The notes beneath the pieces are model-generated. The model was not told the DNA's origin, did no database searches, and was given only the letters and a program-made list of their open reading frames with translations. A stretch of DNA of 47,049 nucleotides from Salinarimonadaceae bacterium (GTDB lineage: Bacteria; Pseudomonadota; Alphaproteobacteria; Rhizobiales; Beijerinckiaceae): positions 1 through 47,049 of the forward strand of contig REDO01000108.1 in assembly GCA_007693435.1 (NCBI GenBank), written 5' to 3'. The translations under genes and the position numbers were made by a program. How positions within the stretch are numbered: position 1 is the first letter of the stretch; every line of letters begins with the position of its first letter. Of this stretch, positions 11,554 to 20,843 are shown piece by piece.

Positions 11554-13140
11554 TCAGGCCTCTTCGAGCGCGCGCCTGATCCTTCGCAGGATCGCGCTCT
11601 TCGAGCGCGCATCGGCCGCCTGCTCGACCGCCTCGTTCAGATCGAGAATGAGCTTCGACATCTCGTTGCTCCAGTCCTGTCGCGCGATGGCCTCGGGCGA
11701 AACCCGGCGACGAGGCGCGCCTTGGATCAGCCGGGCGCCGTCCGCCTCAAGCGCATAGACATCGTCGATCTGGGGAGTGTGTATCCGTTCGCGAGGCACA
11801 AGATCGGCGAGCCTTTCCGCGAGGCCCGCGATCGCGCTTTCCTCGCCATGCGTCAGGAAAATCCCCGCCGAAACAGGCATTCGCGCCGACATCCATTCGC
11901 CAAGGCCCGCGCCGTCGGCATGCCCGGAATACATGTCGAGGGTTCTGATGCGCGCGCGGACCTCGACTTCGTCACCCATGATCCGCACGCGATCGGCGCC
12001 GTCCTGCAGGATACGGCCAAGCGTGCCCTGCGCCTGAAAACCAACGATCATCACGGTCGCCTGTTTTTTCCAGAGCCAGGCTTTCAGATGGTGGCGGACG
12101 CGACCTGCGTCGCACATGCCGCTCGCCGAGATGATGACGTGGAACCCCCGCAGGCGGTCGATCGCCTTGCTGGCTTCCACGCTTTCCGTGAACCGGACAT
12201 AGGGTGCGCGCATGGCCTCGACCAAGGCGTCGCCGTTGACCAGATCGCGCGCATGCGCGCCAAAGGTCTCGCTGGCCCGCGTGGCGAGCGGAGAATCGAT
12301 GAAGATCGGAAAACGGCGGATAGCGCGACTGTCGATCAGGAACGCCAGGTCGACCAGCATTTCCTGCGTTCGCTCGACGGCGAAGGATGGGATGATCATG
12401 GCGCCGCCCGCCTTCATCGCCGCCTCGACCTCCACGAGCAGCGCCGCACGCCGACGCTCTTCGCTCACGTCCTGGCGATCCCTGTCGCCATAAGTGCTCT
12501 CGCAAATCACGTAATCGAATCCGGCGGCCGCCTCGGGGTCCGGATGAAGCAGTTTATTGTCCGGACCAATATCGCCGGATGCCAGCAAACGCAGAGGCTT
12601 ATGAGACTTTCCTCGATCGACTTCGATTTCGATGGAAGCGGAGCCCAGCAGATGGCCCGCATTCCAGAACCTGACGCGCACGCCATCGGCGACCGACTTC
12701 CAGACGCCGTACGAGACAGGCGCGAACTGGTCGAGCGCACGGGTGGCTTCGGCCGCTGTGTAGATCGAGGTGACGCGCTCGCGTCCGCGCCGGGCGTTGC
12801 GACGGTTGAGCTGATCGACCTCCATTTCCTGGATATGCCCGGAATCCGGGAGCATGAAGCGGCAAAGATCGGATGTCGCGGGCGTGGCGAAGATCGGGCC
12901 CGCGAAACCTGCCTTCGTCAGCTTCGGGACGAGCCCGCTGTGATCGATGTGAGCATGCGTGAGAACAAGGGCGTCGATATCGTCGATTGCGAAGGGAAAC
13001 GCGCGGTAGTTGAGCTCTCGCTCGGATTTCGAGCCCTGCACCATGCCGCAATCGATCAGGACGCCGGCGCGCTCGGTCTTGAGCAGGAAGCAAGATCCTG
13101 TCACCGCTTGGGCGGCGCCGTGGAAGCTGAGCGTGATCAT
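11554..13140 (-). CDS. beta-CASP metallo-beta-lactamase-fold hydrolase (RNase-like)
   Basis: 528 residues from ATG 13138-13140. The metal-binding HAHIDH motif is at residues 62-67 and GHLLGSASIEIEV supplies the next His. A beta-CASP insertion and the C-terminal RMMBL segment (GYSGHADGAGLGEWM-like and FLTHGEESA) follow. This is the layout of bacterial relatives of CPSF73/Ysh1-type RNA nucleases; a zinc-dependent RNA or DNA phosphodiesterase in the cytoplasm is the family expectation. The last ~60 residues, rich in charged helices, lie beyond the RMMBL part. Last gene of the minus-strand group 16885-11554, 124 nt after its neighbour. Confidence 0.87.
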   Translation of the reverse strand: MITLSFHGAAQAVTGSCFLLKTERAGVLIDCGMVQGSKSERELNYRAFPFAIDDIDALVLTHAHIDHSGLVPKLTKAGFAGPIFATPATSDLCRFMLPDSGHIQEMEVDQLNRRNARRGRERVTSIYTAAEATRALDQFAPVSYGVWKSVADGVRVRFWNAGHLLGSASIEIEVDRGKSHKPLRLLASGDIGPDNKLLHPDPEAAAGFDYVICESTYGDRDRQDVSEERRRAALLVEVEAAMKAGGAMIIPSFAVERTQEMLVDLAFLIDSRAIRRFPIFIDSPLATRASETFGAHARDLVNGDALVEAMRAPYVRFTESVEASKAIDRLRGFHVIISASGMCDAGRVRHHLKAWLWKKQATVMIVGFQAQGTLGRILQDGADRVRIMGDEVEVRARIRTLDMYSGHADGAGLGEWMSARMPVSAGIFLTHGEESAIAGLAERLADLVPRERIHTPQIDDVYALEADGARLIQGAPRRRVSPEAIARQDWSNEMSKLILDLNEAVEQAADARSKSAILRRIRRALEEA

Positions 13141-13264
13141 GGCGCGGTTCTTCCCCTTCAAGCCTCTCAACGGCTCAAGCTAGCATGACGAAGGGTTTAC
13201 GGTCGTTGTTTTCGGATTGGCGGGCCGACGGGACTGTCGCGTGAAAACGCGATGCCGCCTTCGT

Positions 13265-13621
13265 TCAGTCGTGACGCGGGCCTGCTGTCGCGGCGATCCC
13301 GAACGCGGACTGGAGAACCGCCGCACAGCCGCCATTTCCGGAGTCGCGCGCCTTGTCGATGACGATGACCGGGACTGCCGCGTGACTGCGCTTTAGCATC
13401 CGGGCCAGATCGTTGAAACGGGCCCGGATTGCGGCGTCGCCGCGTCGGGGAATCTCGAGCACGAAAGCGTCGGGAGCCGACGTCAACGCCAGCACCTCTT
13501 CCGCCGCCTCCAGAGGAGTCGTGACACTGGAGTAGCCGAGTTCCGCGAGTTCGCGCGAAACGCCGAACTCCGGGTCTCTATCGCCATGGTCGACGACGAT
13601 GATGCGCTGCAGATCGGTCAT
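13265..13621 (-). CDS. receiver-like protein without phospho-acceptor Asp
   Basis: 118 residues from ATG 13619-13621; in-frame ATGs at 13633 and 13693 would lengthen it, and no start has a strong ribosome site. The fold pattern is that of a response-regulator receiver: strand IIVVDHGD with acidic residues Asp11 and Asp14, helix SRELAELGYSS, strand DAFVLEIP, helix, strand VPVIVIDK. The position of the phosphorylated Asp carries Glu56 (VLEI in place of the usual LLDI), and the Thr/Ser after the fourth strand is Asp. If the assignment is right this is a pseudo-receiver. No output domain. 117 nt separate it from the degenerate synthetase gene upstream. Confidence 0.5.
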   Translation of the reverse strand: MTDLQRIIVVDHGDRDPEFGVSRELAELGYSSVTTPLEAAEEVLALTSAPDAFVLEIPRRGDAAIRARFNDLARMLKRSHAAVPVIVIDKARDSGNGGCAAVLQSAFGIAATAGPRHD

Positions 13622-13738
13622 GGACGTTCGCATGAAATGCCGGCCCAGGACGTGAGCCGCCTCATCAATGCATATAGCGTGGAGGCGCTCCATTAGCGAG
13701 CACGAATATGAAGTTTCTTGTGCGCTGTGCGAAAAGTC

Positions 13739-15031
13739 TCAAACGCCGTCGATTGCGCTTACGCCGATCACGATGCCTGCAAATATCTCCGCAGCGAAAG
13801 GCGAGCGGCGCCAGACGCCGGACGAATCGTCGGCCTGGCTCGCGCCGAAAGCGGACACTGCGGCTGCAGGCCCTCTGAAAGATATCCGTCCCGTCTCGTC
13901 GCGACGCGCTTCGAGGAGCGCTTCCGCTTCGCCCGATCCGTCTATCGGCTCGAGAGACAAGGCGAACTGGCCGCGCGCGTCGCGCGCCTTCGCAAGCAGG
14001 GCGGTTTCTCCGAAGGCGAGCGCGTCTACGACGCCGTGAGTCAATGGCGGCCGGGCCTTGAAGCGCACGGGAGCCCGATGGACGAGCACGATATTCGCGA
14101 CGTTGGCGGAGAGTTCGAGCCTCGCGAGATCGGCTTCCATCCATCCGGGAGCGACGATCAGCGTACGCGCCTCATCCGCCAAGCTCTCCATGAGGGCCCT
14201 GCTCGAGAAAAGACCGTGCGCGACGAGCGCAGAGCCGGAGGCGAGCGAGGCGAGAAGCCCGGTCGCGAGAGAACGGAAATCATCCTGCGCAAGGAGCGAG
14301 ACCACCCGGTCGCCCCGACGGTATCCGGCAGTTGCGAGAAACAGGCGCGTCGCCGCGATCGCCGATTTCCAGGAGCGGAAGACCGGCCGCAGATTTCCAT
14401 CCTGCGTTTCGAACGTGACGAAGCCGGACGGCGGGGCGTCGGCGCTTTGGGGCGTGATCTCCGAGACTTCGCCGAAGCCGCTGGCGGCGCGGTCGAGATC
14501 GATCAACCCGTCCGGGACGCCGGGCCCGAAAGCCATTGGAAACCGCAGGCCGAAATAGCCTGCGGCGACGTCGCGCCAATCGCTCGCCGGGCGCAGATAG
14601 GCGATTTGGCTCTGAGTCACGACCCCGGCGGCGGCGAGGCTTTCGACGAGTTGAGCCGCCGTCTCGCGCGCGGTCGCCACCGGCAGGAAAGCCGGAGTGA
14701 GACCGGCGCGATCGAGCGCGACGATCGTCAGACAGGCTTCCGTGGAGTTGGGAAGCGCGACGGCCACGATCGCGTTCTCTCGCAGCCCGAGCGAACGGAA
14801 AAAACCCGACAGGCGCTCGACCTCCGCATCCGCTTCGAGAAAAGTCAGCGACGAAGGTTCGCGACCGCTCCAGCCGAGCCGGTCAGCCTGGTCGCAGAAA
14901 GCGGGAAGGGCGGGCGAAATCGCCGCATTGAAACGCAATTGCTCCGAAGGCCCGGCGCAAGCGAACAGGTCTTCGGGCTGCGAGGCATCGTCCCCGCGTC
15001 GTGCGTCGATCGCCATCGCTCCCATGAACAC
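13739..15031 (-). CDS. degenerate AMP-binding (acyl-CoA synthetase-like) protein
   Basis: 430 residues from GTG 15029-15031, chosen because GAGGAG lies 7 nt before it; TTG 15037 and ATG 15025 are alternatives. The N-terminal subdomain of the adenylate-forming family is recognisable (SLTFLEADAEVERLSGFF, VAVALPNSTEACLTIVALDRAGL, and later RGDRVVSLLAQDDF and LVAHGLFSSRALMESL). The ATP P-loop, normally TSGTTGxPKG, reads ETQDGNLRPV. No YGxTE motif is seen and the mobile C-terminal domain with the catalytic Lys is absent. It is probably a pseudoenzyme with a binding or regulatory role. The frame is intact, which speaks against a decaying pseudogene. Confidence 0.68.
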   Translation of the reverse strand: MFMGAMAIDARRGDDASQPEDLFACAGPSEQLRFNAAISPALPAFCDQADRLGWSGREPSSLTFLEADAEVERLSGFFRSLGLRENAIVAVALPNSTEACLTIVALDRAGLTPAFLPVATARETAAQLVESLAAAGVVTQSQIAYLRPASDWRDVAAGYFGLRFPMAFGPGVPDGLIDLDRAASGFGEVSEITPQSADAPPSGFVTFETQDGNLRPVFRSWKSAIAATRLFLATAGYRRGDRVVSLLAQDDFRSLATGLLASLASGSALVAHGLFSSRALMESLADEARTLIVAPGWMEADLARLELSANVANIVLVHRAPVRFKARPPLTHGVVDALAFGETALLAKARDARGQFALSLEPIDGSGEAEALLEARRDETGRISFRGPAAAVSAFGASQADDSSGVWRRSPFAAEIFAGIVIGVSAIDGV

Positions 15032-15079
15032 CTGCAATCTCCTCGATCAGACCCGCCCGCACGCAGTCATGATGCAACC

Positions 15080-16885
15080 TCAAGATGATTCGCGCCACCA
15101 AAGCTCAGGCGGCAACCCCATCATGGGCACGCGCTCGGGGCGCCGAAGCCCCGCGTCGTGCGCGATCCACAATGCCGGCTGGTGGTACAGCGGCACGACG
15201 TAGAAGCCTGACAAAAGAACACGATCGAGCGCCCGAGCGGCCGAGACGAAATCCTCGCGATCAGTCGCTGCGAGCAGCGCATCGATCAGCGCATCGATAG
15301 CGGGTTCGCGCGCGCCAGAATAGTTGAGCGACCCCTCGCGCTCCGCAGCAAGCGAACTCCAGCGATTGCGCTGTTCGTTGCCGGGCGAGGCGGAGACCGG
15401 CCAGGTCCACTGGATCATGTCGAAATCGAACGACGCGAGACGTCTCCAGAACTGCACGTCGTCCACGAGGCGCACCCGGGCCTCGACGCCGATACGCCTG
15501 AGCGTTTGCGCGAAGTTGAGCGCGAGCCGCTCCTGCTGGCGCGACACGACGAGCAATTCGAACGAGAAGGGCTCGCCCGTCGCCTTGCTGCGCAGCGCAC
15601 CGCCCGCCAGGGTCCAGCCGGCATCGTCGAGAAGGCTGATGGCGCGACGCGCAAGCGCACGGTCGCGTCCCGAGCCGTCGGACACAGCAGGACGCCATTC
15701 ACCTGCGAGGATGTCCGCTCGCACGGCGTCGGGAAACGGCGCAAGCAACCGCAACTCCTCTTCGCCGGCCTCGACGCCGACCGAGGCCAGCTCCGAACCG
15801 GCGAAATAGCTCGACGTTCGCGCGAGCAGATCGAAAAACAGATTGCGGTTGGCCCATTCGAAATCGAAGGCGATCGACAAAGCCTCCCGGACGCGAATGT
15901 CGGAAAACAGCTCCCGCCGCGTGTTGAAGACGAACCCGTTCATGCCTCGGGGCGTCGAGATCGGGATCTCCTCGCGCACGATGCGGCCGGCGTTTATCGC
16001 CGGGAAGTCGTATCCCGTCGCCCAGCGCGTGGGGTCTCCCTCTATGCGCAGGTCGTAGGCGCCCGTCTTGAACGCTTCGAACATCGTGTTGGCGTCACGG
16101 AAAAACTCGTAACGCACCACGTCGAAGTTGAAGAGGCCGCGCCGCGTCGGCAGGTTCTCGCCCCAATAGTCGGTGCGACGACGCAAGGTCAGGCTCTCGC
16201 CGGGGCGGACCTCGGTGAAAACATAGGGCCCCGATCCGACCGGCGGATTGAGCGAGGTTTCCTCGAAACGCTCCGGATCCGTCGCGTGCGCCGCAAAAAT
16301 CGGCATCATGCCGATGAGCAGCGGCAATTCCCGGTCCTGCGAACCCGACAGATCGAATCGTATCGTTCGCGGACCTAATGTTTCGACTGCGGAAACCTGT
16401 GCGAAATTACTGCGATGAAAGGGTTTTCCCTTCGTTAACAACATTTCGAAGGAGAAGGCGACATCCTCGGCGGTCACCGGAACGCCGTCGGAGAAACGCG
16501 CCTTCGGATTGATCTCGAACGTGATGAAGGAGCGATCATCCGGCATTATGACCGACTGCGCGAGCAGCGGATACAGCGAGAACGCTTCGTCGAGCGACCG
16601 GGCGAGCAGGCTTTCGAGGACGAATTTCGGAGCTGCGTCAGGCGCCACGCCTCGCACGACGAACGGGTTCAGACTGTCGAAAGTCCCGTGCAGGGCAAGT
16701 GTGAGCCGCCCGCCGCGCGGCGCGTCCGGGTTCAGATAAGGAAAGTACTGGAAATCCGGGGGCAAGGCCGGATCGCCGTGCATCGCGATCGCGTGGCGGC
16801 GATCGGCGTCCGCCGCAGCGACCGGAACCACGAACATGAACGTTGCGGCCAAAGCCGCGGCGACGATCCCCGTCAAACGCCTCAT
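15080..16885 (-). CDS. extracellular solute-binding protein, family 5 (peptide ABC type, YejA-like)
   Basis: 601 residues, with a signal peptide (IVAAALAATFMFVVPVAAA). Family-5 signatures: YLNPDAPRGGRLTLALHGTFDSLNPF near the N-terminus, TFEINPKARFSDGVPVTAEDVAFSFEML, and NFDVVRYEFFRDANTMFEAFKTGAYD in substance. The wording is that of YejA-type binding proteins, which deliver oligopeptides (microcin C in E. coli) to an ABC importer. No permease or ATPase lies nearby, so the partner must be elsewhere. First gene of a minus-strand series; the degenerate synthetase starts 48 nt downstream. Divergent from the IalB-like gene. Confidence 0.92.
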   Translation of the reverse strand: MRRLTGIVAAALAATFMFVVPVAAADADRRHAIAMHGDPALPPDFQYFPYLNPDAPRGGRLTLALHGTFDSLNPFVVRGVAPDAAPKFVLESLLARSLDEAFSLYPLLAQSVIMPDDRSFITFEINPKARFSDGVPVTAEDVAFSFEMLLTKGKPFHRSNFAQVSAVETLGPRTIRFDLSGSQDRELPLLIGMMPIFAAHATDPERFEETSLNPPVGSGPYVFTEVRPGESLTLRRRTDYWGENLPTRRGLFNFDVVRYEFFRDANTMFEAFKTGAYDLRIEGDPTRWATGYDFPAINAGRIVREEIPISTPRGMNGFVFNTRRELFSDIRVREALSIAFDFEWANRNLFFDLLARTSSYFAGSELASVGVEAGEEELRLLAPFPDAVRADILAGEWRPAVSDGSGRDRALARRAISLLDDAGWTLAGGALRSKATGEPFSFELLVVSRQQERLALNFAQTLRRIGVEARVRLVDDVQFWRRLASFDFDMIQWTWPVSASPGNEQRNRWSSLAAEREGSLNYSGAREPAIDALIDALLAATDREDFVSAARALDRVLLSGFYVVPLYHQPALWIAHDAGLRRPERVPMMGLPPELWWRESS

Positions 16886-17115
16886 CGGACCTCTTTCCGT
16901 TCCGGGCTCTTCCCGGTATTTTTCGAATCATCCGGAGAATAACACGACGGCGCCCACGTTTAGCGACTGGAAAGAAGCGGCCTGGACCGCTAAAAGGAGC
17001 GCGACGCGCGTCACAACTTCGCCGCATCTCATGGCGAAGCGTCGGCGCTTCGACGACCGAATTTAACGGGTCCCGCCTGAAGCCGGGGTCGAAAACGGAT
17101 AAGAAGGACTAGCGG

Positions 17116-17856
17116 ATGTCATTCTCGACGCGTCTCGCGCAAAAGCGAGCCCCCCTCGGTCTTGCGGCGGCGCTTGCGCTGGCGGCCGTATCGCTCGCGC
17201 CGTTCGGCGCAGCCGCCCAGCAGCCCGCATCTCCCCCGGTCCAGGGCGCTCCGGCCCCGGGGGAAGAAGGCGAGCAGGTTCTGGTCAACGTCGTCCCGGA
17301 GCCTTCCCAGACAGAATGGACGAAGGTCTGCGGCACCGACCCCGAGAGCAATGCGCAGATTTGCTACACGACCCGCGACTTCGTGTCCGAACAGGGCGAG
17401 CCGGTTCTTTCAATGGCGGTCTACGACGTTCAGGCCGGCCCGGACGAACGGGCGAAGATCGTGCGTATGATCCTGCCTCTCGGTCTGCTCCTGCAGCCGG
17501 GCATCCGCTTTGCAGTGGACCAGGGCCGCCCCACCAACGGCGCGTTCGCGATTTGCTTTCCCAACGGTTGCTTCGCCGAAGCCGAAATAGAAGAAGCGGG
17601 CGTCAACCAGTTCAAGCGCGGCAATACGCTGAATATCAGCGTGCAGAATCAAATCGGTCAGGTCGTGACATTCGCCGTTCCGCTCGCCGGCTTTACGGCC
17701 GGCTTCGACGGCGACCCGATCGACCCCGAGGAACTCGAAGCCCAGCAGCGCCAGCTGCAGGAGGAACTTCAGCGCCGCTCGGACGAGATGCGCCAGCGGC
17801 TGGAAGAGCAGGCTGGTCAGGGCGTCGGCGCAGTCCCTGCGCCCACGCCTCAATAA
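17116..17856 (+). CDS. invasion-associated locus B (IalB) family protein
   Basis: 246 residues, signal peptide (LAAALALAAVSLAPFGAAAQ) then a Pro-rich linker and the IalB domain from about residue 60. The domain shows WTKVCGTD, ICYTTRDF, the strand VRMILPLGLLLQPGIRFAVDQG, and the paired cysteines in FAICFPNGCFAEAEI. The family takes its name from a Bartonella protein linked to erythrocyte entry but is widespread in free-living alphaproteobacteria, where its role is unknown. Unlike many relatives it ends in a charged coiled coil (residues ~200-235, EELEAQQRQLQEELQRRSDE). AGAAGGA precedes the ATG by 7 nt. Followed by a bidirectional hairpin. Confidence 0.9.
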   Translation: MSFSTRLAQKRAPLGLAAALALAAVSLAPFGAAAQQPASPPVQGAPAPGEEGEQVLVNVVPEPSQTEWTKVCGTDPESNAQICYTTRDFVSEQGEPVLSMAVYDVQAGPDERAKIVRMILPLGLLLQPGIRFAVDQGRPTNGAFAICFPNGCFAEAEIEEAGVNQFKRGNTLNISVQNQIGQVVTFAVPLAGFTAGFDGDPIDPEELEAQQRQLQEELQRRSDEMRQRLEEQAGQGVGAVPAPTPQ

Positions 17857-17910
17857 GGCCCGCGACAGGGCTGATGGCGCGTCGTCCGCGCGGCGAATGC
17901 GTCGTGGAAA

Positions 17911-17944
17911 CGGAATAGCCGGGCCTTGTCGCCCGGCTATTCCG
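17911..17944. terminator. bidirectional terminator hairpin ialB-like / hspQ
   Basis: Perfect 14-bp arms (17911-17924 and 17931-17944) with a 6-nt loop CTTGTC, directly against the hspQ stop codon and 54 nt after the ialB-like stop. No clear U-tract in either direction, but the stem is very stable and sits between convergent genes. Confidence 0.75.
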
Positions 17945-18274
17945 TCAGTTCGTCGCCGAGGATTTCATCCTGAAGGTCCCGTCAGGGGATTTCTCGAACA
18001 TCGTCCCGATCATCGAATGCCGCAGCGGCTCGCCAGAGGCGTCGGGAATCAGGTTTTGCTCGGAAACGTAGGCGAGATATTCGGTCTGCGAGTTTTCCGC
18101 GAGCAGGTGGTAGAAGGGCTGGTCCTTCCTGGGGCGCATATCAGCGGGAATGGCCAGGTACCATTCTTCGGTGTTGGCGAATTCCGGATCCACATCGAAA
18201 ATCACCCCTCGAAACGGATGGATGCGGTGACGGACGACGTCTCCGATGGCGAATTTCGCAATTCTCACAGTCAT
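17945..18274 (-). CDS. hspQ: heat shock protein HspQ
   Basis: 109 residues from ATG 18272-18274 (MTVRIAKFAIGDVVRHR); the frame to 18325 extends into the upstream region without homology. The core pattern of HspQ/YccV is complete: KFAIGDVVRHRIHPFRGVIFDVDPEF, PFYHLLAEN and YLAYVSEQNL (shown in parts). HspQ enhances Lon-dependent proteolysis and in E. coli affects DnaA turnover. The short C-terminal tail beyond VSEQNL (about 35 residues) is typical of alphaproteobacterial members. Monocistronic. No clear RpoH promoter was identified. Confidence 0.93.
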   Translation of the reverse strand: MTVRIAKFAIGDVVRHRIHPFRGVIFDVDPEFANTEEWYLAIPADMRPRKDQPFYHLLAENSQTEYLAYVSEQNLIPDASGEPLRHSMIGTMFEKSPDGTFRMKSSATN

Positions 18275-18469
18275 CTGGTCCGACCTTTCGCCCAATAGAC
18301 ATAGTTCAGCCCGCGCGTTTTTCAATTTCGATCTGACGCCAACGACAGGCTTCGGCTATGCGCGGGACGCCCCCGGCGCATGCCGCCGGCGCAAGTTGTC
18401 CCGACGCGCGGAGCGCACTACCGTCCCGGCGGAAAGATCGCGCAGCGATCGGTGAGGAGTAATTCGGGC

Positions 18470-19441
18470 ATGTCCGAGCTTGTCGGGCTCTTGGAGCTGA
18501 TCGCGCCCTTCTTCGGATTGATCGCCATCGGTTTCGCCTGCGCGAAATTCGTCCGGTTGGAACGGTCCGGGTTAGCCTGGATGCAGTTTTTCCTGATCTA
18601 CATCGCGTTGCCCTGCCTCTTCTTCCGGCTCGTCGCCGACAAGCCGCTCGAGGAACTGGCGAACTGGAGCTACATCGCCGCGACCACGACGGCGACCGCC
18701 TGCGCCTTCGCGCTCGCTTTCGCGGCGGGGTGGCGCTACACGCGCGAATTGGGCCAGTCCGTGATGCAGGGCGTGGCGGGCTCCTATTCGAACATCGGTT
18801 ATATGGGCCCGCCGCTGATTCTGGCCGCTCTCGGCCCGGCCGCCGCCGCGCCGGTCGTGCTCATCTTCGTTTTCGACAACCTGCTGCTGTTTTCGCTCGT
18901 GCCGTTTCTGATGGCGCTCGCCGGCGGCGAGGAGAGGCGAGGGGCGCTGCGCTCGGCCGGACAGGTTCTGTGGAGGGTCGCCACGCACCCTTTCAACGTT
19001 GCGACGCTGCTCGGCGTCACGTTCAGCTTCTTCTCGCTGCAATTACCCACAACGCTCGATTCCATGACCCTCTGGCTATCCAACGCCGCAGCGCCCTCGG
19101 CGCTTTTCCTGCTCGGCGTCACCGTCGGGCTCGCGAAGAGCGGGCCTCCACCTCCCGAAGTGCCCGTCCTCGTCGTCATCAAACTCGTGATTCACCCGCT
19201 GCTTGTCTGGGTTCTGCTGTCGGCGGTGGGCAATTTCGATCCAATGTGGGTCTTCGCCGCCATCGTCATGGCCGCATTGCCGCCGGCGCTGAACATCTTC
19301 GTCATCTCGACCCAGTACGGCGTCGGCGTCGAGCGCGCGTCCGCCTGCGTTCTTGTCGGGACGATCGTTTCCGTTTTCACGTTGACCGCGTTCCTGTGGC
19401 TCATTCGGACCGGGCTTATGCCCCACGACCTTTTTCCTTGA
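18470..19441 (+). CDS. AEC family transporter (auxin efflux carrier type permease)
   Basis: 323 residues from ATG 18470, preceded by GAGGAG; the frame to 18380 is non-coding in character. Ten hydrophobic segments in two blocks separated by a loop around residue 150-165, with Pro/Gly/Asn-rich motifs (SYSNIGYMGPPLIL, AAIVMAALPPALNIFVIS) that mark the AEC superfamily. Bacterial members export or import organic acids or amino acids (malonate, malate and others) across the inner membrane. No linked enzyme reveals the substrate. Stands alone between the hspQ promoter and the convergent ubiH-like gene. Confidence 0.9.
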   Translation: MSELVGLLELIAPFFGLIAIGFACAKFVRLERSGLAWMQFFLIYIALPCLFFRLVADKPLEELANWSYIAATTTATACAFALAFAAGWRYTRELGQSVMQGVAGSYSNIGYMGPPLILAALGPAAAAPVVLIFVFDNLLLFSLVPFLMALAGGEERRGALRSAGQVLWRVATHPFNVATLLGVTFSFFSLQLPTTLDSMTLWLSNAAAPSALFLLGVTVGLAKSGPPPPEVPVLVVIKLVIHPLLVWVLLSAVGNFDPMWVFAAIVMAALPPALNIFVISTQYGVGVERASACVLVGTIVSVFTLTAFLWLIRTGLMPHDLFP

Positions 19442-19515
19442 GACGGAATCGAAGGACGACTGGATTGCCCGATCCGCGCATCATTTGATCCTCCGATCCC
19501 GGGAACGAAGGGACT

Positions 19516-20724
19516 TCAGGCGGCGGCGTCCCTGCGCATGAGTTGAGGCGTAGACAAATGCGGCGTCACGCCCTCGCGCATCACGAACCTGCGCAGCGGC
19601 CCGAAAGCGGACAACACGCGCAGCCCGGCCCCGCGCAAAAGGTCAGCCGGCGGAAATCCGCTGAGAAGCGTGCGGTTGAGCATGTCGACGCCGGCCGTGC
19701 GGGCGCGGACGTCCAGTCGACGATCGCGCTCGTAGCGCCGCAGCATCGACGCCGAACCGAGTTCTTCTCCACGGTCCTGGCCGGCGACGGCGGCGTCACG
19801 CAGGGAAGCGACGTCGCGCAGACCCAGATTGAGCCCCTGCGCGCCGATCGGCGGGAAAACATGCGCGGCCTCTCCGACGAATGCGATGCGATCGGTATGG
19901 AAACGGTCGACGGAAAGGCCCGACATCGGCACGACGCCGCGCGGACCATCGACCGTCATCTTGCCGAGCAGCGAATGCGCCTGCTTCTCGACCGCCCTGG
20001 CGAGGGCTGCGTCGTCCAGAGCGCTCAGCGCGCCGGCGCGCTCCGGCGTAGTGACCCAGACGAGGCTGCAACGGCGCCCGGGAAGGGGCACGAGCGTGAA
20101 CGGGCCATGCCGCGTGTGAAATTCGGTCGAGACCTCGCGATGCTCGCGTTCATGGGCGAGAATCGTCGTCAGGGCAGCCTGCGGATACCGCCATTGCCGG
20201 ACGCCGACGCCGACGGCCCGCCGAACGAACGAATTGCGTCCGTCGGCGGCGACCAGCAGGCGCGCATGGACCGCGCGCCCGTCGTCAAAGGATGCCGTGA
20301 CGCCATGATCACGGGCCTCGACGCCCGAAACCATGCCGTCGATACGAGCGATATCGGATCGCTCCATCGCGGCCTGAGCCAGAATTTCGACGAGCGTCGC
20401 GTTCTCGACGTTCCATCCGAACGCGTCGAGACCGATCTCGCGCGCGTGAAAATCGACCGTAGGCGCGCGGAACAGGTTGTCGGTGTCGTCAACGAGACGC
20501 ATGACCTCCAGCGGGGCCGCTTGCGGTTCGATCCGATCCCAAACGCCGAGGCGCTCGAACAGGCGCACGGAGCCGTCGAGCAATGCGACGGAACGCCCAT
20601 CGCGACGCGCGACGCCGGCTCCCGCGATGGCGACCGAATATCCCTCGCGCGCGAAGGCCAGCGCTGCGGAGAGACCGGCGGCGCCGGCCCCGACGATGCA
20701 AATGTCGAAATTCTCGTTCGTCAT
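19516..20724 (-). CDS. UbiH/UbiF-family FAD-dependent hydroxylase
   Basis: 402 residues. Dinucleotide-binding VGAGAAGLSAALAFA at the N-terminus, the DGRNSFVR segment in the middle, and the second FAD motif FVGEAAHVFPPIGAQGLNLGLRD (in parts), where Glu stands for the more usual Asp of GDAAH. This wording is typical of ubiquinone-ring hydroxylases of alphaproteobacteria (UbiL/UbiH-like), which act on membrane-bound polyprenyl phenols with O2 and NAD(P)H. Which ring carbon is hydroxylated cannot be told. Monocistronic, divergent from the DUF2182 gene; starts ATG 20722-20724. Confidence 0.92.
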   Translation of the reverse strand: MTNENFDICIVGAGAAGLSAALAFAREGYSVAIAGAGVARRDGRSVALLDGSVRLFERLGVWDRIEPQAAPLEVMRLVDDTDNLFRAPTVDFHAREIGLDAFGWNVENATLVEILAQAAMERSDIARIDGMVSGVEARDHGVTASFDDGRAVHARLLVAADGRNSFVRRAVGVGVRQWRYPQAALTTILAHEREHREVSTEFHTRHGPFTLVPLPGRRCSLVWVTTPERAGALSALDDAALARAVEKQAHSLLGKMTVDGPRGVVPMSGLSVDRFHTDRIAFVGEAAHVFPPIGAQGLNLGLRDVASLRDAAVAGQDRGEELGSASMLRRYERDRRLDVRARTAGVDMLNRTLLSGFPPADLLRGAGLRVLSAFGPLRRFVMREGVTPHLSTPQLMRRDAAA

Positions 20725-20843
20725 GGCGCCTAATATCGGACCTTAACCGAGAAAGAAAATAGTCACTCAGCCGGGTTGCGTTCTTCGATCATTACAATTT
20801 GAATCATCGCGACGCATCAAGCGTCTATTCGGGCTGCAAACGC

